A stretch of 64,000 nucleotides of DNA from Inquilinus ginsengisoli_B (GCF_050434925.1 NZ_JBNDJK010000001.1:3472001-3536000), one strand, 5' to 3'; counted from the first letter of the stretch, positions 16,632 through 25,839 are shown. The notes: generated by a model not told the origin, from the sequence alone. Numbers and translations: made by a program.

Positions 16632-17340
16632 GGTCGATTCCCTTCTGATGTCTGAGGCGCCACGCCCGCGGCGCCGCGGCCAAAGCTTCGCTCTCCAGCG
16701 ATCGGAGCCGCCGGATACGGGTCGATTGGAAATGGATGGGCTGGGATCCCGCCGACCGGGCGGGAGGGGCGCTGCAGGTCCGCCGCCTCCGGTGCATGCA
16801 CCCGCGGCCCTGTCGCCAGGCTTCGGAGCCCGAAATGCGCTTTACGGCGGACAGGCCTCCACGGGCAGTTCGCATGTAAAGGTGATATGATTTGATTCTT
16901 GCGGTTGGGCTATTAAAATAATTACTAGTAAATTATGCCTGTATTGATCCTTTATTTCCTAAATACAGGGGCGGCACCCCGCGAAGAGAACGGGCCAAGG
17001 CGGGTGTCCGCTTCAGTGGCGCTCGCGGGCCACGGACGTCCGCAAAGGTGAAGGGTTTCGGACACCGGCCCTCAACCCGGCCGGATAGGTCTCGACGGGC
17101 CGGCATCCGAAACCCTTCACCATCCCGGTCGACCAGGCTGACGGCGAGCAGCCCGGAAGCTGCCGTCGCCCTTGGCTCCGGAAAGTGGGCATCATCCGAT
17201 TCGATCCCAAACCGTCCTTCAAGCCTTGCGTTCGGACGACGGCTTCAGCCGCACACTGGCCCACTTCGATCGACCTCCGCGGGCAGCCGATCAACCCGGA
17301 ACCCTTCTGTCGCATTCGACCCGACGACGAAGCATCGCCG
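16632..17340. other. Long intergenic region between the two RTX genes
   Basis: These 709 bases hold no supported gene. Bases 16870-16970 are unusually AT-rich for this genome and contain the palindrome TTACTAGTAA (16922-16931) within a longer imperfect inverted repeat; this is the likely promoter/operator region of RTX gene 1, whose start is at 16631. Bases 17047-17121 hold a 25-bp inverted repeat. The remaining parts have no codon bias in any frame. Confidence 0.5.
17047..17121. terminator. 25-bp inverted repeat between RTX genes
   Basis: The arms 17047-17071 and 17097-17121 are inverted copies with 2 mismatches; the outer 16 bases (GGTGAAGGGTTTCGGA) are perfect. The loop is about 25 bases. 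The position, downstream of RTX gene 2 on the minus strand and some 400 bases before RTX gene 1, suits a transcript-end or RNA-processing hairpin. There is no T-run, so an intrinsic terminator is not certain, and it could instead be a small mobile palindrome. Confidence 0.5.
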
Positions 17341-19224
17341 TTATATCACGAAGTCGCCGGCCACCACGCCGATGGACCCCGTGAGCTGGATGTGGAAATC
17401 CGAGGCGCTGTCGCCATTGATGTCGCCGGCGATGGTGGTGATGGTGCCGTTGGAGTGGTAGCGCAACTGCCCCGCGACGCCGGTGTACAGGGCGCTGCCG
17501 ATGAAGCTGAAGGTCTGGTCGCCCGCAGTCCCGGTGTCGGCGTCGATCGCCGACAGGTCGATCTTGTCGCCCTGGACGTGATTGAAATCGGTAATCCGGT
17601 CGGCATTGGCGCCGACCACGCTCTGCGCCACGGTGGTGTAGGCGAAGCGGTCCGCCCCGGCCCCTCCGGTCAGCATGTCCTTGCCGCCGGCGCCGGTGAG
17701 CACGTCGTTGCCGTTCCAGCCCTGCAGCGTGTTGGCGTAGGCAGTCCCGGTGAGGCTGTCGTTGCCTTGGCTGCCGGAGAGGTTCTCGATCTCGAACAGG
17801 AGGTCACCCTGGGCCTCGTTGCCGCTGCCGACCTGCGCGGTCAGGTTAACCGAAACACCCGTCGAGCTGGTGTAGTAGCTAGCGGTGTCGATCTCGGTGC
17901 CGCCAACAAGCACGTCGGCCCCGGCGCCGCCGTAAAGCACGTCATTGCCGCCAACGCCGAGCAGAGTGTTGCGGCCCGCATCGCCGACCAAAGTGTCGGC
18001 GCCTTGGCTGCCGTCGATACGTTCGACCTCGATATAAGTGTCGCCGTAGGCGGCGCCGCTGGACCCGAGGCCAGTGGCGAGGTTAGCCACGATGCCGACG
18101 CTGCTGTCGGTGTAGGTCACGGTGTCGAAGTCGGCGCCGCCGTTGAGCGTGTCGGCCCCTTGTCCGCCCCACAGTATATCGTGACCGCCGCCTCCGTCCA
18201 GAATGTCGTCGCCGTTGAGGCCGCTCAGGGTGTTGCCGCCCCCATCCCCGATCAGCGTGTCGGCGCGCTGGCTACCGTCGATATTCTCAACCTCGACATA
18301 GGCATCGCCATGGGCGATGCCGCCGGACCCGAAGCCGGTGAGGTTGGCCACGATGCCGATGCTGCTGTCGGTGTAGGTCACGGTATCGATGCCGGCGCCG
18401 CCGTTGAGCGTGTCGGCCCCGGCGCCGCCGAGAAGCAGATCGTCACCGCCGTTTCCGATCAGGATGTCGTCTCCGTAGGAGCCGCTGAGCGTGTTGGCGC
18501 CGTTGTTGCCGAAGATCAGGTTGTTGGCCGAGTTGCCGGTGCCGCTGAGATCGCCGATGCTGAGGAGGATCAGTTCCTCGACATTGTCGGCGAGCGTGAC
18601 GCTGGTGAGCGCGAACACCCGATCATGGCCCTCGCCGGCGAGCTCGATCACCCTGTCGTTGGCATCGACGGTGACGAGGTCGTCGCCGGTGCCGCCGACC
18701 AGATCGTCATCGCCGTCGAGACCGTTCAATTGGTCGTTGCCGCTGCCGCCATAGATGATGTCGTTGCCGCTCCCACCGTCGATGATGTCATTCCCGGCCC
18801 CGGCATCGACCAGGTCGGCGCCGTCGAAGCCGCGCAGCACGTCGCCTCCGGCGCCGCCGATGATGATATCGTCGATCGTGGAGCCCAGGATTGACTGCGG
18901 CGTGGTATCGTAGGCCGCCGAGAACACGTTCCAGGTGTTCGAGACCCCCTCAAGGCTATTGACGTCCCCCGCGTAGAACTCGATGACATAGGTCTTCAGG
19001 CCTGGCCCGGGCTCCAGCCCGAGATCGGCAAAGGCTTGGCCGCTCCACGTGTCGGACCCAGTCCAGGACCCGAGGAGCGGGCCCCCGGTGCGGGAATAGC
19101 TCACACCCCAATTGGTGGTCACGACATATTCGGGGTAGGGAGGCGGATCGAAGCCATAGCCAATCCGCAAGTTGAAGGTGTCAGTCGTGCGGTCGATCTC
19201 GGCGTTGAGCCAGTAGCCGCCCAT
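17341..19224 (-). CDS. RTX calcium-binding secreted protein 2
   Basis: This 627-residue protein has a distinct N-terminal domain of about 110 residues (starting MGGYWLNAEIDRTTDTFNLR, rich in Tyr, Trp and Gly) that I do not recognise. RTX repeats follow (GGAGGDVLRGFDGADLVDAG and many more), with three modules opening TVTYTDSSIGIVANL or similar. The C-terminal 100 residues (ITDFNHVQGDKIDLSAIDAD to a terminal AGDFVI) are the M10_C/type I secretion region and resemble those of RTX protein 1. The two proteins are encoded in tandem and probably share an exporter encoded elsewhere. No protease motif is present. Confidence 0.9.
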   Translation of the reverse strand: MGGYWLNAEIDRTTDTFNLRIGYGFDPPPYPEYVVTTNWGVSYSRTGGPLLGSWTGSDTWSGQAFADLGLEPGPGLKTYVIEFYAGDVNSLEGVSNTWNVFSAAYDTTPQSILGSTIDDIIIGGAGGDVLRGFDGADLVDAGAGNDIIDGGSGNDIIYGGSGNDQLNGLDGDDDLVGGTGDDLVTVDANDRVIELAGEGHDRVFALTSVTLADNVEELILLSIGDLSGTGNSANNLIFGNNGANTLSGSYGDDILIGNGGDDLLLGGAGADTLNGGAGIDTVTYTDSSIGIVANLTGFGSGGIAHGDAYVEVENIDGSQRADTLIGDGGGNTLSGLNGDDILDGGGGHDILWGGQGADTLNGGADFDTVTYTDSSVGIVANLATGLGSSGAAYGDTYIEVERIDGSQGADTLVGDAGRNTLLGVGGNDVLYGGAGADVLVGGTEIDTASYYTSSTGVSVNLTAQVGSGNEAQGDLLFEIENLSGSQGNDSLTGTAYANTLQGWNGNDVLTGAGGKDMLTGGAGADRFAYTTVAQSVVGANADRITDFNHVQGDKIDLSAIDADTGTAGDQTFSFIGSALYTGVAGQLRYHSNGTITTIAGDINGDSASDFHIQLTGSIGVVAGDFVI

Positions 19225-19606
19225 GGATGTTCCTTTTTGGAGCCTGTGTTGAGCGTACCGATCCGGCCGCAGGCTTCCCGGCCGTGCAGGGTCCCGCCGG
19301 TTGCGCAGCGGGACGAAGCGCGCTTCTTCGCGGCGCCGCTCGCGTTTCCAAATCGTCGCCTTGAAACAGGAAAATATCGGTAAAGGCGCGCCTTGAATGG
19401 TCGACAGTATACCATAAGGCGCCGGGTCGCGGTATCACCCGGTTGGGTCAGTCGGCTGTGTCAAAGCGGCTGCACAATGCGTTAGGTCGGCCAGTCGATA
19501 TCGAGTTCAATCTGGAATGCTCCCATTGCTGCCGACTGCTTTCCGCCCTCCGCGGTCAGCCGGCCGACGGGAGGCTACCCGAAAGCGGAAGTCCCAATGC
19601 GCCTCC
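19225..19606. other. Intergenic region upstream of RTX gene 2
   Basis: No gene is supported in these 382 bases. An AT-richer stretch at about 19368-19415 (with AAAATATCGG and AGTATACCATAA) is the best promoter candidate for RTX gene 2, which starts at 19224 on the minus strand. Nothing else is visible. Confidence 0.4.
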
Positions 19607-20578
19607 CTATACCTGCGAGAACACCAGCAGGCAGGCCGCATAGATCCCCAGCATGACCCCCGCGCCCGCGACATCCCGGCGCCAGTCCCGCCGCCCGCCC
19701 GGGGTCAGCCACCAGCCGAGCCGCTTGCCGACCCAGGGCACCAGCCGGGACAGCAGCAGGACGCTGACGACATTGCCGATGAACAGGGCGAACCAGAAGG
19801 GCAGGCCCGCATCCCGTATCAGGAACGGGGTCTGGACCGCGGCGCCGAACAGGAAGACGACCGGGTACAGGAGCGCGATCACCACCATGTTCTGCTTCCA
19901 GGCCGGCGGCACCGCTTGGCCGGCGGCGGCGCCGCCGCCCGCGAACCAGGGCTCGAAGCCGGTGCGGACGATGCGGGCGTGGAATGCCTCGGTGAAGGCG
20001 GCGGATTCGGCCAGCAGCGCCTGCCGCTCCGGGCTGTCCATCCAGCCCTGCAGGGTGCGGTCGCTGTCGAAGCGCAGGATCGCCAGCCAGTCCTCCTGCA
20101 CCCCCGGCACCGGCGGCTGGAAGCGGTAGCCCTGGAAGCCGGGCGCGCGGGCCTGGGCGGCGGCGATGCGCTGCTCCCAGCGCCGGAAGGCAGCCTCCTG
20201 CCCCGGCTTGACCTTGGTGGCGATCACCGCCGAGGCAGGGGCGGGCAGGGCACCGCCGGCGCCGTCGGGCACCAGATGCACGTCGTCCAGACCGGCCAGC
20301 AGGCCCTGGGCCTCGGCCACCAGCGCCTGGCGCTTGTCCGACCGCAGCCAGGCCACCGCGCCCGACTGGCTGCTGAAGCGCTGCAGGATCACCCAGTCCG
20401 GCTGGGCCGGCGGGTTGGGCGGCATCACCGACTGCTCCAGGAAGCCCGGCTGCCCGGCCACCGCGGCGCTGATCCTCGCCTGCCAGCGGCCGAACGCATC
20501 CTCCTGCCCATCGCGGATGCGGGTCTGCACCATCAGGGTGACCGGGGCGTCGGCCGCGGCGGCAGAGGCGGCGGTCAT
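19607..20578 (-). CDS. Membrane protein with two antibiotic-biosynthesis-monooxygenase-like domains
   Basis: The 323-residue protein has two ABM-like ferredoxin-fold units. The first spans about 12-100 (TLMVQTRIRDGQEDAFGRWQ) and the second about 115-205 (SAVIATKVKPGQEAAFRRWE, with GFQGYRFQPP). It ends in about three membrane-spanning segments from VVIALLYPVVFLFGAA on. The start at 20578 overlaps the stop of the molybdenum hydroxylase gene (ATGA), so the two are coupled. Single ABM domains can be small oxygenases or heme-binding; the tandem membrane form belongs to a family seen as a predicted membrane protein. A link to the hydroxylase pathway is suggested only by position. Confidence 0.82.
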   Translation of the reverse strand: MTAASAAAADAPVTLMVQTRIRDGQEDAFGRWQARISAAVAGQPGFLEQSVMPPNPPAQPDWVILQRFSSQSGAVAWLRSDKRQALVAEAQGLLAGLDDVHLVPDGAGGALPAPASAVIATKVKPGQEAAFRRWEQRIAAAQARAPGFQGYRFQPPVPGVQEDWLAILRFDSDRTLQGWMDSPERQALLAESAAFTEAFHARIVRTGFEPWFAGGGAAAGQAVPPAWKQNMVVIALLYPVVFLFGAAVQTPFLIRDAGLPFWFALFIGNVVSVLLLSRLVPWVGKRLGWWLTPGGRRDWRRDVAGAGVMLGIYAACLLVFSQV

Positions 20579-23286
20579 CGGGCGGCGTCCCCCAGCCGGT
20601 CGTAGATCCGGTCCGGCGTCAGCGGCAGATGGGCGAAGCGCACGCCGGTGGCGTCGGCCAGGGCGTTGGCGATGGCGGGGGCCACCGGGTTGATCGCGCA
20701 TTCGCCCTGCGACTTGGCGCCGAGCGGGCCGATCCGGTCATAGGTGTCGGCGAACATCACCTCGCTGGCCGGGATGTCGGCGAAGGACGGGATGCGGTAG
20801 TTGCGCAGGCTGGGGTTGACCACCCGGCCGGCGCCGTCATGCACCATGGTCTCGCAGAGCGCCCAGCCGATCGCCATGCCGATGGCGCCGTCGATCTGGC
20901 CGCGGCACTGCATCGGGTTGATCGGCCGGCCGATATCCGCCGCGTGGACGCTGTGCAGGATGCGGACCTCGGCGGTGGCGCGGTGCACCGCCAGGCGGAT
21001 GCCCTGGACGTTGAAGGCGACGCTGCGCGGGGTGAGATAGGCCTTGCGCCGGACGATGAAGCGGTGGCCGTCGGCGGTGCCGGCGGCGTGCAACTCGGCC
21101 AGCGCGATGCGGTGGTTGCCGCAGACCACGGCATCGGCCTCCAGCCGGCATTCGGCGCGGTCCATGCCGGTGTGGCGGGCGGCGTAGTCGAGGATCGAGT
21201 CGCGCAGCGCCGCGGCGGCCAGGGCCACGGCCTGGCCGGCCACCACGGTGCCGGTGCTGGCGAAGGTGCCGGTGTCATAGGGGGTGCGGTCGGTGTCGGC
21301 GATGGCGATGCCGATCTGCCCGGCCCGGCACTCCAGCAGCCCGGCCGCGATCTGGCGGTGGGCGGTGGCCGAGCCGTTGCCCATCTCGGTGGAACCGACG
21401 GCGAGGTGATAGCCGCCCGCCGCCGTCAGGCTCATCTCGGCGCCCGAGCGGTGCTCGGTCGGCGGGCCGCATTCCAGCATCGCCATGGCCATGCCGGTGC
21501 CCTCCGCCCAGTCCGGGCCTTCGGGGCGGGGCGCGCCACGGCCGCTGGCCAGGGCCTGCTCGACCAGGTCGAGGCACTGGTCGAGGCCGTAGCTGCCGAA
21601 ATCCACGTCGGACGTCTCCGACCAGATCGATTCGATCCAGTCGGTCGGGCGGATCATGTTGCGGCGGCGGATCGCGAAGGGGTCGAGTCCGAGGCCGCGG
21701 GCGAGGTCGTCGATCGCCGATTCCACCGCGAAGGTGGTCTGCGAGGCGCCGTAGCCGCGGAAGCCGCCGCCGGGGACGATGTTGGTGTAGACCGCGGCGC
21801 CGTCCGCCTTCTTGTTGGCCGGGCGGTAGGCCGAGATCGGGGTGCCCAGCGCGGCGGCCAGCGTCTCGCTGGCGTGGCCGCCATAGGCGCCGGTGTTGGA
21901 GACGACGCGCAGCTCGATCGCGGTCAGCGTGCCGTCGCGCTTGGCGCCCAGCTTCACCTGCGTCGTCATCTGGTGGCGCGTGGTGGCGGCGGTGAACTGC
22001 TCCTCGCGCGTGTACTCCCATTTCACCGGCCGGCCGGTGCGCAGCGTGGCGAGGACGCACAAATCCTCGGTGATCATCTCCTGCTTGCCGCCGAAGCCGC
22101 CGCCGACCCGGCCGGTGAAGACATGCAGGTCGTGCACCGGCAGGGCGAAGACATGGCTCAGCTTCTGCCGCACGATGAACGGCGCCTGCGAGCTGGTGCG
22201 GACATGCACCCGGCCGGCGGCATCCTGCCAGGCGATCGAGCCATGGGTCTCGAGATGGACGTGCTGGACGCGGGAGGTGGAATAGGTCGCCTCCTGCACC
22301 ACATCGGCCTCGGCGAAGCCTTCGGCGACGCTGCCGACCTCGCCCTTGATGCGGGCATAGACATTGCTGCCGCCGGTGACGCCGCGGTGGTGCAGCACCG
22401 GCGCGTCCGGAAGCATCGCCGCCTCGGGGTCGAACACGGCGGGCAGGGGCTCGTAATCGACCACCAGGGCCCGGCAGGCGGCGGCGGCGATCGCCTCGCT
22501 CTCCGCCACCACCGCGGCGACGCGCTGGCCGACGAAGCGCACGATTTGGTCAAGCATATAGGTGTCGTCGGGGTCGACCAGATGGTCCTCATGGGTCGCC
22601 GTGCTGTAGAGCCGGCGAGGGACGTCCTCCCAGGTGAAGATCGCGACCACGCCCGGGATGGCGGCGGCGCCGCGGTCGATGCCGCGGATGCGGGCATGGG
22701 CGTGGGGCGAGCGCAGCACCTTCAGGTGCAGCAGCCCGTCCATCGCCACATCCATGGTGTAGGCGGCGTGGCCGGTGACGATGTCGCGGCCGAACGGGTT
22801 GCGCAGGCTGGCGCCGCAGGCCTGGCCGGCGACGTCCTCCTCGGCCTCGCCCCCGGGCACGCCGACGCCGTGGATGGCGTCGGCGATGGCGCGGTAGCCG
22901 GTGCAGCGGCACAGGTTGTTCTTCAGGGCGTGGGGCAGGTCGGCGCGCTGGTGCTGGTCCAGCGCGGCGACGGTCATGATCATCCCGGCGGTGCAGAAGC
23001 CGCACTGGAAGCCGGCGGAGTCGAGGAAGGCCTGCTGCACCGGGTGCAGCGTCTCGCCCTCGGCCAGGCCCTGGATGGTGGTGACCGTGCGGCCCTCGGC
23101 GCGGAAGGCGGGCAGCAGGCAGGAATGCACCGGCTCGCCGTCCAGCCACACCGTGCAGGCGCCGCAATCGCCGGCGTCGCAGCCCTTCTTGACGCCGAAG
23201 GACCCCTGGTCGCGCAGGAAGGTGCGCAGGCACTGGCCCGGCCGGGGCGCGGCGTCGACCGGCTGGCCGTCGATGATGCAGCTCAT
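20575..23286 (-). CDS. Fused 2Fe-2S / molybdopterin subunit of a xanthine dehydrogenase-family enzyme
   Basis: In this 903-residue protein residues 1-165 are the iron-sulphur part. A plant-type 2Fe-2S cluster motif is seen as GCDAGDCGACTVWLDG, and the second cluster as GFCTAG and LCRCTGYR. Residues about 185-900 are the aldehyde oxidase/xanthine dehydrogenase Mo-binding part (RVGGGFGGKQ, YRPANKKADG, PGGGFRGYG). Its GAKSQGECAINPVAPAIANA segment carries the catalytic Glu. The start MSCIIDGQ at 23286 overlaps the FAD-subunit stop. The FAD domain is separate, so this is a two-polypeptide arrangement (FAD; FeS-Mo). Substrate is unknown: aldehydes, purines or N-heterocycles. Confidence 0.94.
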   Translation of the reverse strand: MSCIIDGQPVDAAPRPGQCLRTFLRDQGSFGVKKGCDAGDCGACTVWLDGEPVHSCLLPAFRAEGRTVTTIQGLAEGETLHPVQQAFLDSAGFQCGFCTAGMIMTVAALDQHQRADLPHALKNNLCRCTGYRAIADAIHGVGVPGGEAEEDVAGQACGASLRNPFGRDIVTGHAAYTMDVAMDGLLHLKVLRSPHAHARIRGIDRGAAAIPGVVAIFTWEDVPRRLYSTATHEDHLVDPDDTYMLDQIVRFVGQRVAAVVAESEAIAAAACRALVVDYEPLPAVFDPEAAMLPDAPVLHHRGVTGGSNVYARIKGEVGSVAEGFAEADVVQEATYSTSRVQHVHLETHGSIAWQDAAGRVHVRTSSQAPFIVRQKLSHVFALPVHDLHVFTGRVGGGFGGKQEMITEDLCVLATLRTGRPVKWEYTREEQFTAATTRHQMTTQVKLGAKRDGTLTAIELRVVSNTGAYGGHASETLAAALGTPISAYRPANKKADGAAVYTNIVPGGGFRGYGASQTTFAVESAIDDLARGLGLDPFAIRRRNMIRPTDWIESIWSETSDVDFGSYGLDQCLDLVEQALASGRGAPRPEGPDWAEGTGMAMAMLECGPPTEHRSGAEMSLTAAGGYHLAVGSTEMGNGSATAHRQIAAGLLECRAGQIGIAIADTDRTPYDTGTFASTGTVVAGQAVALAAAALRDSILDYAARHTGMDRAECRLEADAVVCGNHRIALAELHAAGTADGHRFIVRRKAYLTPRSVAFNVQGIRLAVHRATAEVRILHSVHAADIGRPINPMQCRGQIDGAIGMAIGWALCETMVHDGAGRVVNPSLRNYRIPSFADIPASEVMFADTYDRIGPLGAKSQGECAINPVAPAIANALADATGVRFAHLPLTPDRIYDRLGDAAR

Positions 23287-24122
23287 GCCCGGACTCCTTC
23301 GGCGAGCTCGCGGCGCACCTCCTCGGCGAGGTGCCGGGCGACGTGGCGCTTGTAGGGGGCGGAGCCGTGGACGTCGCCGAACCAGCGGGCCTCGGGGATC
23401 TGCTCGTCCAGCGCCGCCTGCAGCGCGGCGGCGTCGGGCATCGCGGGGAAGCGAAGATGGACCGGGCGGTCGGTGGCGGCGGTGAGGCAGAGATGCAGGT
23501 CGCCGCCGTCGCCGTTGGTGGCGCCGCTGGTGCCGATCACCAGGGCGGCGGAGCGGCCGAGCTTGGTCAGCGACATCACCCGCATCGCCGCCCGCCGCGA
23601 CAGGGCCGAGGTGGGGAGGTGGATGCTGCGCAGCAGCTCGCCGGGCTGCAGGACATTGGCGTGGTTGCCGGTGACGAAATCGCTGACCGCGACCTGCCGC
23701 GGGGCGCCGTCGCGCGGCCACAGCGTGCAGATGCCGTCCAGCGACGCGGTCAGGGAGATCATCGGCCCGGCCGGCAGCGACATGCACAGATTGCCGCCGA
23801 CGGTCGAGACGTTCCAGATCTTGAACCCGGCCAGGAACGCCTCGCAGCAGGACCGGAACAGCGGTGCCGCGGTCCAGGCCTCGGGCGCCGTGAAGCGGTA
23901 CAGCGTGGCGATGCGGCAGGTGGCGCCGATGGTCAGCCCGTCCGGCCCGGCCTGCAGCTCCGGCCAGCCGAGGCCGTGCAGGTCGATCAGCGTGTCGGTG
24001 TCCGGCTGCGGCTCGGAGAACAGCCAGGTGCCGCCGGCGAGCCAGGCCCAGGAGGGCCGCCAGTCGCCGATCTCACTGGTGGAATGCGGGCGGCGGATGG
24101 TGGTGATGGTGCCGATGTCCAT
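23283..24122 (-). CDS. FAD-binding subunit of xanthine dehydrogenase-family enzyme
   Basis: This 279-residue protein belongs to the CoxM/XdhB FAD family. It contains WLAGGTWLFSEPQPDTDTL for flavin pyrophosphate contact, the LTIGATCRIATLYRF segment, and TVGGNLCMSLPAGP, the second flavin motif. It passes electrons from the iron-sulphur clusters of its partner to an acceptor. Its stop overlaps the start of the fused FeS-Mo subunit gene by 4 bases, and it heads a three-gene operon ending with the ABM-like membrane protein. The promoter should lie in 24123-24390, where AT-rich sequence occurs at 24195-24235. Confidence 0.92.
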   Translation of the reverse strand: MDIGTITTIRRPHSTSEIGDWRPSWAWLAGGTWLFSEPQPDTDTLIDLHGLGWPELQAGPDGLTIGATCRIATLYRFTAPEAWTAAPLFRSCCEAFLAGFKIWNVSTVGGNLCMSLPAGPMISLTASLDGICTLWPRDGAPRQVAVSDFVTGNHANVLQPGELLRSIHLPTSALSRRAAMRVMSLTKLGRSAALVIGTSGATNGDGGDLHLCLTAATDRPVHLRFPAMPDAAALQAALDEQIPEARWFGDVHGSAPYKRHVARHLAEEVRRELAEGVRA

Positions 24123-24390
24123 GGCGCGCCTCAGGGCCGATCGGCCGATGGCGCGGCGCCCAGGCGCCGGTTTCTTGCCGCAAACACTGAACTCTCCCTG
24201 AATATTATTTTATGAATTGCGGTCGATGTCTTGAATAAGTCGGTGCCAGGCTGTCGTTCCCCTTCGGCTGTTCGGGGCGAATAGTTTGGTCAGCCAATAT
24301 CGGGATCCTGCACGGATCGGGCCCGCATGGCTAGTCATGCTTGCATCCTGACCCGTTTGCGTCGGCCTCGGGACGAAGATGTTCGTCTCG

Positions 24391-25296
24391 CTATTCCAGA
24401 TACGGCGTCAGCACGTCTTCGATCCATTTCATGAATGCGCGGACCCGGCGCGACAGATTGCTCCGATGGGCGACAACGAGGGACACGGCGAGCGGCCGGC
24501 GACGAAAATCGGGTAGGATCTCCACAAGCGCTCCACTCTCCAAGTATCGGCCGATCCCCAGGAGTGGCGCCTGAATCAGGCCGAGGCCGGCGAGGGCAGC
24601 GGCTTCGTAGGTCTGCGCGCTGTTGACGTGCAGCGCCCCCGGCAACTGAAGCGTCGCGTAGCTGTCGCCGTCCGGATATTCCCATCCATAGGGTCTTGCG
24701 CCCAGCATCGTCGAAAAATGAATTGTCCGATGGTCCTGATGCTGGAGATCCTCCAGCGATCGCGGGACGCCATAGCGCGCCAGATAAGCGGGACTGGCAG
24801 CGTTGACCATGCGCAACTGTCCCAGTGGACGGGCGATCAGCGTCTCGTCCCCTATGGATCCAAGCCGCAATACACAGTCGAACCCCTCTTGAACCAGATC
24901 GACTTGCCGATCCGTGCTCGACACCTCCAGCTCCAACTCGGGGTGAGCCGCCATGAAATCAGGCAAGGCCGGCACGATCGTCGTGCGCGCCACCTCGGTC
25001 GGAAGATCGACCCGCAAACGGCCGCGAAGCGCCACGCGATCGCCTGCGAACATCGAGTGCAGGTCGTCGACTTCGGCAAGCAGATGGCGGGCACGGGCAT
25101 GAAATGCGCGTCCGTCCTCCGTCAACTGCACGCTGCGCGTCGTCCGGTGCAGGAGCCTGACACCGATATCTTCTTCCAGCTTCCGGACCGCCGTCGAGGC
25201 CCTCCCCTTCCGGATGCCCAGGCTGTCGGCCGCGTGGGTGAAGCTCCCCATATCCGCGACCGTGATGAATATGAGGATGGGTTCGAGATTCCGCAT
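24391..25296 (-). CDS. LysR-family transcriptional regulator
   Basis: This 301-residue LysR-type regulator has an N-terminal winged helix-turn-helix (MRNLEPILIFITVADMGSFT, SLGIRKGRASTAVRKLEEDI) and a periplasmic-binding-protein-like effector domain from about residue 90. It is divergent from the DoxX and NmrA-like genes, with 117 bases between, and inverted TGTTC/GAACA motifs lie there. By the usual LysR arrangement it should control these two genes and itself. Its codon use is less GC-extreme than its neighbours, as is that of the NmrA gene, which suggests they moved together. Confidence 0.95.
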   Translation of the reverse strand: MRNLEPILIFITVADMGSFTHAADSLGIRKGRASTAVRKLEEDIGVRLLHRTTRSVQLTEDGRAFHARARHLLAEVDDLHSMFAGDRVALRGRLRVDLPTEVARTTIVPALPDFMAAHPELELEVSSTDRQVDLVQEGFDCVLRLGSIGDETLIARPLGQLRMVNAASPAYLARYGVPRSLEDLQHQDHRTIHFSTMLGARPYGWEYPDGDSYATLQLPGALHVNSAQTYEAAALAGLGLIQAPLLGIGRYLESGALVEILPDFRRRPLAVSLVVAHRSNLSRRVRAFMKWIEDVLTPYLE

Positions 25297-25313
25297 TTTC
25301 GTGTCTCGATATT

Positions 25314-25340
25314 GTTCGCCACAAAGAGAACAGTATGTTC
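25314..25340. promoter_or_regulatory. Inverted TGTTC/GAACA motifs in the LysR-DoxX interval
   Basis: GAACA-gta-TGTTC (25328-25340) is a perfect inverted repeat. A further TGTTC at 25314-25318 forms TGTTC-N9-GAACA with the same left arm. The cluster lies 18 bases upstream of the LysR start and about 75 bases from the DoxX start, a typical place for a LysR recognition and activation site. Confidence 0.45.
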
Positions 25341-25413
25341 GATTTTTTGGCGTTTATCATATCCAAAAGGCACAGTAAGACTCGAAACCGGTCACCCCAT
25401 CGGAGAACGACAC

Positions 25414-25839
25414 GTGTCCGAAACCATGAACCTGCATCAGGTGCCTGAAGCCATGACCTTGCATCGCAGCAGCCTGTGGGCCGGCCGGATCATGAGCGCG
25501 ATTGTCGTTGTCGCTCTGGCGGCGGACGGGGCTGCTCAGCTTTTCGTGCCGGGACAGGTCGCGAGCATGCTGCAGGAAACCGGGTTCGCGATGGACCTGA
25601 CCCGTACCGTGGGTCCGATCATACTCGTCTGCGCCATCCTGTACGCCATTCCGGCCACCTCCGTCCTCGGGGCGGTCCTGGTGACCGGCTTTCTGGGCGG
25701 CGCAATCTGCGCCCATGTCCGCATCGGTGAGTTGGGATCGCAGCCGGAAATCATTTCGCTGCTTCTGGGCGTGATGGCATGGGGCGGCCTCTATGCACGC
25801 GATCCCCGGATCCGGGCCATTCTGCCGCTCACCCGTTGA
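25414..25839 (+). CDS. DoxX-like membrane protein
   Basis: The 141-residue protein has four hydrophobic segments (IMSAIVVVALAADGAAQLF, VGPIILVCAILYAIPATSVL, GAVLVTGFLGGAICAHVRI, LLLGVMAWGGLYA) in the DoxX_2 pattern of small quinone-linked membrane proteins. The start is GTG at 25414 with GGAGA 8 bases upstream; the ATG at 25426 is possible but has no site. It sits between the divergent LysR gene and the NmrA-like gene. DoxX-like proteins often accompany quinone or electrophile-handling reductases. Confidence 0.85.
   Translation: MSETMNLHQVPEAMTLHRSSLWAGRIMSAIVVVALAADGAAQLFVPGQVASMLQETGFAMDLTRTVGPIILVCAILYAIPATSVLGAVLVTGFLGGAICAHVRIGELGSQPEIISLLLGVMAWGGLYARDPRIRAILPLTR

Noticed and set aside
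14331..19224. Regularly repeated short sequences that could look like a CRISPR array
   Set aside because: They are the codons of RTX nonapeptides inside open frames; there are no unique spacers of constant length and no cas genes.
20629..23355. A 908-codon open frame on the plus strand opposite the molybdenum hydroxylase genes, and similar long antisense frames at 33922-36549, 44846-47788 and 51852-55337
   Set aside because: At about 70% GC, stop codons are rare in the frame opposite a gene with G/C-rich third positions. The translations are low-complexity (Arg/Gly/Ala/His-rich), match nothing, and cross several real genes with clear family motifs.
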